Positions 56,798 to 64,000 of a stretch of 64,000 nt of DNA are shown here, piece by piece. Position 1 is the first letter of the stretch, and every line of letters begins with the position of its first letter. Below the pieces are notes generated by a model. It saw only the letters and a list, made by a program, of their open reading frames with translations. It was not told the DNA's origin and made no database searches. The position numbers were made by a program, and so were the translations under genes. The DNA is from Arthrobacter sp. AQ5-05 (GTDB lineage: Bacteria > Actinomycetota > Actinomycetes > Actinomycetales > Micrococcaceae): NCBI RefSeq assembly GCF_003287975.1, contig NZ_QMKQ01000007.1, positions 82,516 to 146,515 on the forward strand, given 5' to 3'.

Positions 56798-57700
56798 CTA
56801 TTTCCTTTCCGCTGCGCGAAGCGCGGGGTTGTTGGCGATGCGGGTCTTGTTCCATGAACCGAGCAACTGGAGCTTCTGGTGGGATTCCGAGCCCGGTTCT
56901 GCCGTGTAGACCATGAGCTTCAGCCCCGGCTCTGCGGTGATGGCCAGTTCCTCGTAGGCCAGGACCAGCTCCCCCACCTCGGGGTGGTTGAACCGCTTGG
57001 TTCCCGTGCCGTGGGTGCGCACGTCGTGGGCGGCCCACAGGGTGCGGAAGGTCCCGCTTTGGGTGGACAGTTCGCCGACCAGATCCTGGATGCCGCGGTG
57101 CTGCGGGTCCTTCCCCGCCTCGTTCCGGATGATGGCCACGCACATTTGCGCGAACAGCTCCCAGTCCGGGTAGAAATCCTTGGACGCGGGGTCCAGGAAC
57201 TGGAACCTGGCAAGGTTCGGCGTCCGTCCGCCGCAGTCGCCGATCACCGGCGAATAGAACGCGCTGCCCAGTTCGTTGACGGCCAGCAGGTCCTGGGCCT
57301 CGTTGCGCACGAAGGCCACGGAGTCCTTCATCGAGTCCAGGACCCACCGCAGGGATTCACGCGGCGGCCGGGCAGGGGACGCGGAGCGGCGTTGGCGCCC
57401 CGAGGTCGGTATGCCGTCGGCGGCGCGGGCCAGGTCGAACAGGTGCGCCCGCTCGGTCTCGCTGAGCATCAGGGCGCGGGCCAGTGCTTCCAATACCGAC
57501 GAAGAGGCCCCGGCAATCGCTCCGCGTTCAAGCTTCGCGTAGTACTCCACGCTGACCCCTGCGAGGTTCGCCACCTCGCCGCGGCGCAGGCCGGCAACCC
57601 TCCGGTTGCCGTACACCGGCAGGCCGGCACGCTCCGGGGTGACCTTGGCCCGCCGCGACATCAGGAACGCGCGAACTTCCGACCTGTTATCCATGTCCAT
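56798..57700 (-). CDS. XRE-family regulator with MmyB-like ligand-binding domain
   Basis: The 300-residue protein has an N-terminal helix-turn-helix (RGEVANLAGVSVEYYAKLERGA) and a C-terminal domain matching MmyB-type regulators (about 110-290, DSVAFVRNEAQDLLAVNELGSAFY). Family members regulate adjacent oxidoreductase or cupin genes. Start codon ATG at 57698-57700 or 57692-57694. Confidence 0.85.
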   Translation of the reverse strand: MDMDNRSEVRAFLMSRRAKVTPERAGLPVYGNRRVAGLRRGEVANLAGVSVEYYAKLERGAIAGASSSVLEALARALMLSETERAHLFDLARAADGIPTSGRQRRSASPARPPRESLRWVLDSMKDSVAFVRNEAQDLLAVNELGSAFYSPVIGDCGGRTPNLARFQFLDPASKDFYPDWELFAQMCVAIIRNEAGKDPQHRGIQDLVGELSTQSGTFRTLWAAHDVRTHGTGTKRFNHPEVGELVLAYEELAITAEPGLKLMVYTAEPGSESHQKLQLLGSWNKTRIANNPALRAAERK

Positions 57701-57773
57701 AAGCGTACGGGTGGCCGTCCGGATGAGGGATACCCTCCCAGGGCACCTTTCCTTGCCGCACGCCGCAGGGTTC

Positions 57774-57818
57774 GATGCCCCTGGATCCGGCGAGCGGGCC
57801 GCCGGATCCAGGGGCATC
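57774..57818 (-). terminator. Strong hairpin after the ABM-like gene
   Basis: A perfect 18-bp stem (GATGCCCCTGGATCCGGC, 57774-57791 with 57801-57818) and a 9-nt loop lie 11 nt beyond the stop at 57830. No T tract follows. The core CCTGGATCCGGCG also occurs in the hairpin at 29037-29114. Confidence 0.65.
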
Positions 57819-57829
57819 CAACAGGTCTC

Positions 57830-58126
57830 TTACGCCCTGCCGTCACGGTTCACTTGCTCCACGATGCGCGTCTTCGGCCCCGAGGCCAGCGCCGGTGAGG
57901 CCACGGGCGTGGACCAGACATCCGACCGAAGCCGATCCAGGAATTCCTGGGCCTGCGCGCGCGAGGCAAAGTCGAGGTCCAGCACCACATAGTGCTGATC
58001 GCCGACGGGGCGGAAGATGCGCTCGGCCAGGACGCCGGAGCGGATCCGCCCCAGCGGGTCGGCGCCATACGCCCCCTTCCACATTTCGAAGTCCTTCACT
58101 CCGTGTTCAATCTGAAGCGTATACAT
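57830..58126 (-). CDS. Small dimeric alpha-beta barrel-like protein (ABM-type)
   Basis: The 98-residue protein (MYTLQIEHGVKDFEMWKGAYGADPL..., GDQHYVVLDLDFASRAQAQEFLDRLR) resembles the ferredoxin-like ABM/cyclase fold, with a heme- or quinone-linked role in some relatives. The fit is modest. It is divergent from a LuxR gene, with a perfect palindrome between them. Confidence 0.55.
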   Translation of the reverse strand: MYTLQIEHGVKDFEMWKGAYGADPLGRIRSGVLAERIFRPVGDQHYVVLDLDFASRAQAQEFLDRLRSDVWSTPVASPALASGPKTRIVEQVNRDGRA

Positions 58127-58188
58127 CGCGGTTCCCTTTCCCTTGGTGCCGATGCCTTGAGCGTAGGCACAGTGCTCGGTGGCCCGCC

Positions 58189-58206
58189 ATCCCAGAATTC
58201 TGGGAT
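58189..58206. promoter_or_regulatory. 18-bp perfect palindrome between the ABM-like and LuxR genes
   Basis: ATCCCAGAATTCTGGGAT lies 62 nt upstream of the ABM-like start and 53 nt upstream of the LuxR start. It is probably the operator of the divergent regulator. Confidence 0.6.
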
Positions 58207-58259
58207 CCACCCGCACCCGGGCAACCTCCCTGCCCGCAGGACGCGCGCATAATTGTCCC

Positions 58260-59330
58260 ATGGGAAACAGGTGGGCCGCCGAGCGCCTCGTCGCGCGCGT
58301 CACGGCGCTCGATGAGGCACGGCTCGAGAGCCACGACTACCGCCGAGCGGTGCTCGAGGAACTCTCGGCAACGATCGGGCGCGAGGCCTGGGTGTGGCCG
58401 TTGGCCGACCCGATCACCACCGTCGGGATCTCCCCGATGGCACAGGTCCCGGGCACAGCGGAACTGCCCGTGCTGATCACCCTCAAGTACGCCACGGCGC
58501 TTAACCGGTGGACCAATCTGCCGACCGTCCCGGCGCGCGCCGTCTCGCTGGCCTCGGCCACCGACGGCGAGCTGTCCCGCAGCGAATCCTGGGCAGGGGT
58601 CCTGTGCAGGCACTCCATCACCGATGTCCTGTCGATTGTTTTTGCGGACAGGTGGGGCACCTGGGGCTGGCTTGATTTGTGGCGGGGCCACGAAGACGGC
58701 GTGTTCACCGCCGCCGAGGCGGAACAGCTGTCATCGCTGGCGCCGGCGATCACCACGGGCCTGCGGCATTGCTCGGCGAGGCAGTTCCAGGCCGGCAACC
58801 ATGCCGCCCCGCCACCCCACCCCCAGGCCGTGCTGGTGCTGGCCGAAAACCTGGGCATCATCAGCCAGACCGGTTCCGCCGCCCTCTGGCTGGAGCTGCT
58901 GCAGCCCGGGCCCCGCCCGCACCAGGGCATCCCGGCGGAGGTGCTCAACGTGGCCGCGCAATTGCTGGCCCAAGAGCGCGGCGTCGATGCGCACCCGGCC
59001 AGTTCGCTGGTCCATGTGGGGTCCGGGGTCTGGGCACGATTGTCGGCGACCCGCATGAACACGCCGGAGGACAAGGCGCCGGCACCCATCGCGGTGACCA
59101 TCCAGGACGCGTTGCCCGCCGAGCGCATGGCGGTCTTTGGGAGGTGTTTCGCCCTGAGCCAGCGTGAATGCCAGCTCCTTGAACTTGCCGCGAGCGGGTT
59201 GGACACCGCTGCGCTGGCCCGGGCCCTGGGCATCGGCCGGTACACCGTGCAGGACGACTTCAAGTCCCTCTTTGGCAAGTGCACGGTGCAAAGCCGAGGC
59301 GCGCTGGTGGCCATGGCCGCCGGCCACTGA
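58260..59330 (+). CDS. LuxR-family transcriptional regulator
   Basis: The 356-residue protein has a GAF-like N-terminal region (about 15-200) without a recognisable effector site and a C-terminal LuxR helix-turn-helix (LSQRECQLLELAASGLDTAALARALGIGRYTVQDDFKSLFGK). It is a one-component regulator, not a response regulator. The ATG at 58260 is the best start. It is divergent from the ABM-like gene, which is its probable target. Confidence 0.82.
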   Translation: MGNRWAAERLVARVTALDEARLESHDYRRAVLEELSATIGREAWVWPLADPITTVGISPMAQVPGTAELPVLITLKYATALNRWTNLPTVPARAVSLASATDGELSRSESWAGVLCRHSITDVLSIVFADRWGTWGWLDLWRGHEDGVFTAAEAEQLSSLAPAITTGLRHCSARQFQAGNHAAPPPHPQAVLVLAENLGIISQTGSAALWLELLQPGPRPHQGIPAEVLNVAAQLLAQERGVDAHPASSLVHVGSGVWARLSATRMNTPEDKAPAPIAVTIQDALPAERMAVFGRCFALSQRECQLLELAASGLDTAALARALGIGRYTVQDDFKSLFGKCTVQSRGALVAMAAGH

Positions 59331-59454
59331 CCGGGCGGCGCAACGGGGCATCAGGGGCACCGCCCTCCGCCCCCTCCCGTCCGGGTATGCGGCAGCGTAG
59401 CACGTCCCCCAACGGGTACTTCGTCCCAGCGTGCTTGGGGAGGGGAACACCTGC

Positions 59455-60311
59455 ATGGACAGCGCTGACCGCCTTCGTGAACGATGGCTCGACACGGCTG
59501 CCGGGATCCTGCAGGAAACGGATCCGGGGCGGCCCGGAAACTGTTGCACGACGCCCTGCTGGAATCGTTTCGCGCGTTTGCGGCGGTCAGGGCCCCGCTG
59601 GCCGCCCGGGGCGGTACCAGCGCTGTGGCCATCTTCGGGCACTACCCCGTGCTCGACACCGGGGCCTGGGAACTGGCGGCACAACGGGCCGGCACCGACC
59701 ACCCGATGTTCGCCTTCCACAACGCCACCGCCGACCCCGCGCCGGTGACCCTGCTGGAAGTCTGCGAGCGAGGCTGGGCGGTCTCCGAGTTCGCGGATTC
59801 CATGATCCAGCGGCTCGGCGTGGGCCGGCACCAGCTTTCGCTGCCGCTGGGCACCGCCGGAACGCAGTCTGCAACCTACGCATTCGTCAGCGACGGGGCC
59901 TACCGGGAGCGTGACCGTCAGTCCGCAGGTTTCCTCCAGCCGATCGTGCGCGGCCTGGATGCCCACATCCGCCTGCTCGATTCCCTGTTCCCCGAGCCCG
60001 CCCCGGAGGCCGAACCCGAGCGCCCGCTGACAGCCCGCGAACTGCTGGTCCTGGCCCTGATTGCCCGGGGCTGTACGGCCCACGGCATTGCCGCGAGGCT
60101 GGGCGTCTCACATCGCACGGTGCACAAGCACCAGGAGAACCTGTACCGGAAACTGGGCGCGGTGGACCGTTTATCGGCGGTCCTCCGCGCCCAGCAATGC
60201 GGGCTGCTCCCCCTGCAGCCTGCCGATGCCAATGTTCGTCCCGGAAGCTACCCCGGGAATTCACACACCCCGCTCGACACCGCATCGCCCAGCGCCTGGC
60301 CCAGCAGCTGA
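59455..60311 (+). pseudogene. LuxR-type regulator with an N-terminal frameshift
   Basis: The start (ATG 59455 after GGAGGGGAAC) gives MDSADRLRERWLDTAAGILQE, but the main protein is in another frame from about 59535: ARKLLHDALLESFRAFAAVRA, and a complete LuxR domain (LTARELLVLALIARGCTAHGIAARLGVSHRTVHKHQENLYRKL). One base change near the GGGG run at 59530 would unite them. The C-terminal 40 residues lack similarity and overlap the convergent gene by 64 nt. A working shorter form from the ATG 59484 is possible. Confidence 0.55.
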
Positions 60312-60736
60312 TCCAGGGCATCGATGTGGTTCCCGATGTAGCCGATCGCACGGCTTTCCTTGCCCGAACCGATCAGTCCCGGGCCCGAGTTCCCGGACTC
60401 GATGGCCCAGGCGGCGAACGAGTTCTCCGAGATGCTCGAATTCATGTAGATCAGCGGAACATGCGAGATGCCTTCGACTTCCATCCACGGCTCCATGTAG
60501 GGGGCCAGATCGATCTTGCCCACGCAATCAGGGGCAACCTCCGCGATGATGAACTGCTCGGCCAGCACGTCCAACGGCATCCACCGCTTCTGTTGGAGCT
60601 GTTGTGCGTAGGCCGCATCGCTCCACTGCTTCTTGAAGCATTCGTGCGCCAGCGCCGCCGGCGCCACCACCACCGACACCAATGCCACGGCTCCGGTGGC
60701 CGCAGCCGCCCGGATCCCCCAGGTCCTGATACCCAT
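60248..60736 (-). CDS. Secreted protein of unknown function
   Basis: The 162-residue protein has a signal peptide (about 1-30, IRAAAATGAVALVSVVVAPAALA with cleavage before H31) and a mature domain with Cys33, Cys71 and Cys158. I do not recognise the family. The ATG at 60736 follows GGAGGA. Its 3' end overlaps the convergent LuxR gene. Confidence 0.8.
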   Translation of the reverse strand: MGIRTWGIRAAAATGAVALVSVVVAPAALAHECFKKQWSDAAYAQQLQQKRWMPLDVLAEQFIIAEVAPDCVGKIDLAPYMEPWMEVEGISHVPLIYMNSSISENSFAAWAIESGNSGPGLIGSGKESRAIGYIGNHIDALDQLLGQALGDAVSSGVCEFPG

Positions 60737-60856
60737 GTTGATTCCTCCAAGGTTGGTGGTGCATACCTTTCGCACCGACAGGCACCAGTCTTCCCCGGGG
60801 GGGCGTGGCCGGCACCATACGCAGTCGTACGTAGCCGGAGGGAGGCGGGCACCGCC

Positions 60857-61612
60857 TCAGAACAGTCCCGAGTGCTCCTCGACGAGTTCGGGCCCGTCGT
60901 TGCGGACGTTGCCGACCGCGGAATCCACCTCGTGCATCTCCCAGCCGGAGGCAACCTCATCGGCACCGGCTCGCACCATCTCCACCAGCTCGGCCGCATT
61001 CTTGTCCTCGGGATCCAGCCATTCGGCCATGACGTCCTTCGACAGCGGGATCGGCAACCGGTCATGCAGCCCGTGCAGCTGCGCCAACACCTCGGATTCC
61101 GAGTCGGCGGCCGGGGACGGGCAGGTGAGGATCGTGGTGGAGAGCAGCCACTGGTCAGGGCCGCCGTCTTCCTTGGCCGGGTCCTTCCACCATTCATAGA
61201 GACCGGCAAAGAAGATCAAGGATTCATCGGCGGGGTGCACGTAGAACGGGCGCTTCTTGGCCTTGGGCGTGTCCCCGGCCAACCATTCGTAGTACCCCTC
61301 TGCCGGGACCGCGCAGCGCCGGGCCTTCACAGCGGCACGGAAGGTCGGTTTCTCGGTCACGGTCTCGCTGCGGGCGTTGAACGCGCGCACTCCCACGGAC
61401 GGGTCCTTGGCCCACCCCGGCACCAGTCCCCATTTGGCCACATGCACCTGCCGGTGCACCTCTCCATCGATGAGCCGCTCCAGCACTATCGGCACGTCCG
61501 TGGTCGGGGCGACGTTCCAGGACTGCCGCAGCTCAAGGTTTGCATCCGCCTCGGCCTCGGCCTCCGCGACCAGGTCCCCGATGGCCTTGGCCATCACGTA
61601 TCTACCGCACAT
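60857..61612 (-). CDS. SRAP domain protein (HMCES/YedK-like abasic-site shield)
   Basis: SRAP proteins bind abasic sites in single-stranded DNA and form a protective thiazolidine bond. In the 251-residue protein, the catalytic C2 (MCGRY), N79 (FNARSET), E109 (GYYEW) and H183 (LHDRLPIP) are all present. The start is the ATG 61610-61612, which places the Cys at position 2. Relatives often belong to the SOS regulon, but no SOS box is visible just upstream. Confidence 0.94.
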   Translation of the reverse strand: MCGRYVMAKAIGDLVAEAEAEADANLELRQSWNVAPTTDVPIVLERLIDGEVHRQVHVAKWGLVPGWAKDPSVGVRAFNARSETVTEKPTFRAAVKARRCAVPAEGYYEWLAGDTPKAKKRPFYVHPADESLIFFAGLYEWWKDPAKEDGGPDQWLLSTTILTCPSPAADSESEVLAQLHGLHDRLPIPLSKDVMAEWLDPEDKNAAELVEMVRAGADEVASGWEMHEVDSAVGNVRNDGPELVEEHSGLF

Positions 61613-62116
61613 CCCCATCGCCCCTTCTCGTTGAACTCCACTTATCCAAAACAGCTCCGGGCCCTTGGCACCACGGAACCACTGCATCCCATAGACACCG
61701 TATCGTTTACGCGGTTCCCCCGAAACGCCTCCGGGCTTCCCCGCGGATATGTGCGCTTGTTCGGTTCGCTGGCTTGCGCCAATGACACCATGCGGAAAAT
61801 ATGGAATCCGTCTGTCACGTCTCACGTCAAGTAGACCAATCTCACGACGCCTGAACCCTTGACAAGACCTCGCTAAACATGGACCACCGGAACGCGACCC
61901 GATAATGCCCGGACATCTTCAGGTCTTGTTCCATATAAGGCCGCGAGATTCTGTCGATCGAAGCAACACCTATTCCAAGGTGATTCGATCATGTATTTGA
62001 GTTCTTCCTCCCCAACAGGGATCCGGTTTCTGGCCTCGATCAAGCAGGGAAACGGTCTCAAGCCCTCCGCCCGTACGGCTGGTGCATTTTCCGAGGTTCA
62101 GGGGATAATTCCTTCC
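61613..62116. other. Intergenic region of lower GC content
   Basis: These 500 nt have no convincing gene. They separate the divergent SRAP and DUF1801 genes and must contain both promoters. TTGACA occurs at 61859 without a clear partner -10 box. Confidence 0.35.
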
Positions 62117-62614
62117 ATGAGCAGCAGGGAAAACGGTGAGCCCGAAGTCCGGCAACCTACCAGACGACTTGCGGCGCCGGTCGACGCCACCATCACCCTG
62201 CCGGAAGCCATGACCGGCAGGGCAAGCCCCGCCAAAGCGGCGGTCGGCGACAAACCCGTCTTCGCCTACCTCGCGACCCTTCCCCAGCCACAACGCGGCA
62301 TCGCCGAGGCGGTCGATGCACTGGCTGCCAAGGCCCTGCCCGCCCTGCAGCGCTCGGTGAAATGGGGCATGGCGTACTACGGCGTCGGCGACGGGTGGTG
62401 CTTCAGCTGCGGAGGTTTCGCCAGCCACGTCAAGCTCATGTTCGTCAACGGCACGGCGCTGAAGCCCATACCGCCGGTGACACCGGTGGGGATGGGCAAG
62501 GCGACGCGAGGGGTGGAACTTGAATCCATTGACGACATCGACGAAGCCCGGATCACGGACTGGATGAAACAGGTCACTTCGGTGCCAGGTGTTGGCGGAG
62601 CCAGGAAACACTGA
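62117..62614 (+). CDS. DUF1801-like protein
   Basis: The 165-residue protein has AYLATLPQPQRGIAEAVDALAAKALPALQRSVKWGMAYYGVGD and HVKLMFVNG, which match DUF1801 (YdhG-like) proteins; their function is unclear, though related eukaryote-like proteins bind iron. The N-terminal 50 residues are unconserved and lysine-poor. The start is the ATG at 62117. Confidence 0.75.
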   Translation: MSSRENGEPEVRQPTRRLAAPVDATITLPEAMTGRASPAKAAVGDKPVFAYLATLPQPQRGIAEAVDALAAKALPALQRSVKWGMAYYGVGDGWCFSCGGFASHVKLMFVNGTALKPIPPVTPVGMGKATRGVELESIDDIDEARITDWMKQVTSVPGVGGARKH

Positions 62615-62788
62615 GGGCCGGGTTCTTGCCAATGAAATGTTCGCCGGAGATTGCTGGCTCATGAGCCGAACGGCACCAAAAGCAGTTGAGGTCCCCGGGC
62701 CACCCGCCACGGAGCAGGTTGGCATGCGCCGGCGGGGGAAACACTTGCTTCCCGGCCGGCACGTGAAGGAACATGAAATAAGACTCCC

Positions 62789-63082
62789 ATGTTCGTGGTT
62801 ACACCAGATATGAGCGAAAATGAAAAACTTGCCCCCTACATTCCCGCGGCCGGAGCGGTCACGATGTTCACCACCTCGTGGTGCGGCTACTGCCGCAACC
62901 TCAAGCGCCTGATGGATGCCAAGGGAATCGGCTACACCGAGGTAAACATCGAGGAAGTCGAAGGCACCGCGGAGCTGGTGGAATCCTTCAACGGTGGAAA
63001 CCAGACGGTCCCGACGCTGATCTTCCCGGACGGGACTTCCGCAACAAACCCGCGGATTGAGGAAGTCCTCGAGCGGGTCTAG
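62789..63082 (+). CDS. Mycoredoxin (glutaredoxin-like)
   Basis: The 97-residue thioredoxin-fold protein has an active site C32-G-Y-C35 (TSWCGYCRNLKR) and cis-Pro TVPTLIF, followed by the usual C-terminal helix. Mycoredoxins reduce mycothiol-mixed disulfides in actinobacteria. An ATG at 62810 is a possible shorter start. The adjacent gene encodes a mycothiol-dependent enzyme, supporting this assignment. Confidence 0.9.
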   Translation: MFVVTPDMSENEKLAPYIPAAGAVTMFTTSWCGYCRNLKRLMDAKGIGYTEVNIEEVEGTAELVESFNGGNQTVPTLIFPDGTSATNPRIEEVLERV

Positions 63083-63101
63083 TCGGGCTGTGATTGGATG
63101 G

Positions 63102-63137
63102 AGGGGTGCCCCTCGCCGAAAGGCGGACGGCGCCCCT
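63102..63137 (+). terminator. Terminator hairpin after the mycoredoxin gene
   Basis: AGGGGTGCC (63102-63110) pairs with GGCGCCCCT (63129-63137), with a CGCC/GGCG inner pairing, 20 nt past the stop. A weak T-rich stretch follows. Confidence 0.65.
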
Positions 63138-63189
63138 TCCTCGTTAAGCTTTGCGTCGCATGATTGCGACCGCGCATGAATGGAGTGAC

Positions 63190-64000
63190 ATGTCACAAAA
63201 GGTCCAGGCCGTCATTGTCCGTGCCAAGGACGCCCCCGTCGAGACGGTGACCATCATGGTTCCGGACCCGGGTCCGGGCGAGGCAGTGGTGGACATCCTC
63301 ACCTGCGGCGTCTGCCACACCGACCTGCATTACAAGCTCGGCGGGATCGGCAACGACTACCCGTACCTGCTGGGGCACGAGGCCACCGGCGTGGTCTCGA
63401 AGATCGGCGACGGCGTGGCCAACGTCGCGGTCGGCGACCGCGTGATCCTGAACTGGCGCGCGGTCTGCGGGCAGTGCCGCGCCTGCGCCAAGGGCCAGGC
63501 CCAGTACTGCTTCAACACCGCCAACGCCACCCGGAAGATGACCCTGGAGGACGGCACCGAACTCTCCCCCGCCCTGGGCATCGGCGCGTTCGCCGAAAAG
63601 ACCCTGGTCGCCGCCGGCCAGTGCACCAAGGTCGATGAGGATGTCGACGCCGCCGCCGTGGGCCTGCTCGGCTGCGGGGTGATGGCCGGCATCGGTGCGG
63701 CCATCAACACCGGCGAGGTCAAGCGCGGCGAGTCCGTGGCGGTGATCGGCTGCGGCGGGGTCGGCATTGCCGCGATCGCCGGGGCGAAGCTGGCCGGGGC
63801 CACCACCATCGTGGCCGTGGACATCGACGACGACAAGCTGGCCATGGCCAAGAACATGGGGGCCACGCATACCGTGAACTCCAAGACCAATGATGCGGTC
63901 GAGGGCATCAAGTCCCACACCGGTGGCTTCGGCGCCGATGTGGTCATCGAGGCCGTGGGCCGCCCGGAAACCTACAAGCAGGCGTTCTACGCCCGCGACC
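63190..64000 (+). CDS. S-(hydroxymethyl)mycothiol dehydrogenase, 3' end off the window
   Basis: This zinc-dependent alcohol dehydrogenase oxidises the formaldehyde-mycothiol adduct. The visible 270 residues show the catalytic zinc ligands C39 and H63, structural zinc cysteines C93, C96, C99 and C107, and the cofactor motif GCGGVG (186-191) followed by VAVDIDDDK. The ATG at 63190 follows GGAG. It is 107 nt past the mycoredoxin gene, behind a terminator. Roughly 90 residues are missing. Confidence 0.94.
   Translation, partial: MSQKVQAVIVRAKDAPVETVTIMVPDPGPGEAVVDILTCGVCHTDLHYKLGGIGNDYPYLLGHEATGVVSKIGDGVANVAVGDRVILNWRAVCGQCRACAKGQAQYCFNTANATRKMTLEDGTELSPALGIGAFAEKTLVAAGQCTKVDEDVDAAAVGLLGCGVMAGIGAAINTGEVKRGESVAVIGCGGVGIAAIAGAKLAGATTIVAVDIDDDKLAMAKNMGATHTVNSKTNDAVEGIKSHTGGFGADVVIEAVGRPETYKQAFYARD

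Noticed and set aside
61873..62061. A short minus-strand frame in the SRAP-DUF1801 gap
   Set aside because: It has no ribosome-binding site, no conserved motif and unusual codon use.
1..64000. Prophage, insertion sequences, tRNA or rRNA genes
   Set aside because: No transposase, integrase, phage structural gene, cloverleaf-like sequence or rRNA-like segment was recognised.

Overview
The window is GC-rich DNA from an actinobacterium, most likely a Micrococcaceae member (Arthrobacter or Paeniglutamicibacter type). Three things support this: the gene order rpsD-rarA-aspS-hisS-DUF349-relA-secFD-yajC-ruvBAC-yebC-pdxT/pdxS-HIT-thrS, mycothiol-linked genes at the right end (a mycoredoxin and an S-(hydroxymethyl)mycothiol dehydrogenase), and frequent GTG/TTG starts. 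No tRNA, rRNA, CRISPR array, transposase or phage gene was recognised.

Left half (1-33 kb): mostly a conserved housekeeping block on the minus strand. It covers ribosomal protein S4, DNA repair (RarA, RuvABC), aminoacyl-tRNA synthetases (AspS, HisS, ThrS) with D-aminoacyl-tRNA deacylase, the stringent response enzyme Rel, Sec accessory proteins (SecD, SecF, YajC) and pyridoxal phosphate synthase (PdxS, PdxT). Strong hairpins separate the transcription units. A 5-kb insert (CapA-like lipoprotein, M3 peptidase, acetyltransferase, broken SDR gene) separates pdxS from pdxT. The phosphatidylinositol mannoside genes often found between the HIT gene and pdxS are not there.

33-39 kb: a decaying accessory island. 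It holds two ruined NarL-type two-component systems, a Fic protein behind a strikingly regular operator array, an AhpD-like protein, a response regulator whose phosphoacceptor Asp is replaced by Val, and a hipBA toxin-antitoxin module. The hipA gene is frameshifted and joined in frame to the stump of a sensor kinase. Three similar 16-bp palindromes 60-61 bp apart precede hipB.

39-50 kb: a TetR-controlled ABC exporter, the error-prone polymerase DnaE2 with a perfect actinobacterial SOS box, a flavin disulfide reductase-like enzyme, and a DUF6504 gene behind two near-match SOS boxes. No imuA'/imuB genes are nearby. An AAA/ABC-type ATPase follows.

50-64 kb: small stress, metabolic and regulatory genes. 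They include several VOC (glyoxalase-fold) proteins, DUF1206, ArfB, two hexapeptide acetyltransferases (one fused in frame to a TetR regulator, probably by a one-base deletion), AraC, XRE/MmyB-type and LuxR regulators, a cupin, an SRAP (YedK/HMCES-like) protein, a DUF1801 protein and the mycothiol genes. Several genes here are broken or remnants. The sequence ends inside the mycothiol-dependent formaldehyde dehydrogenase gene.
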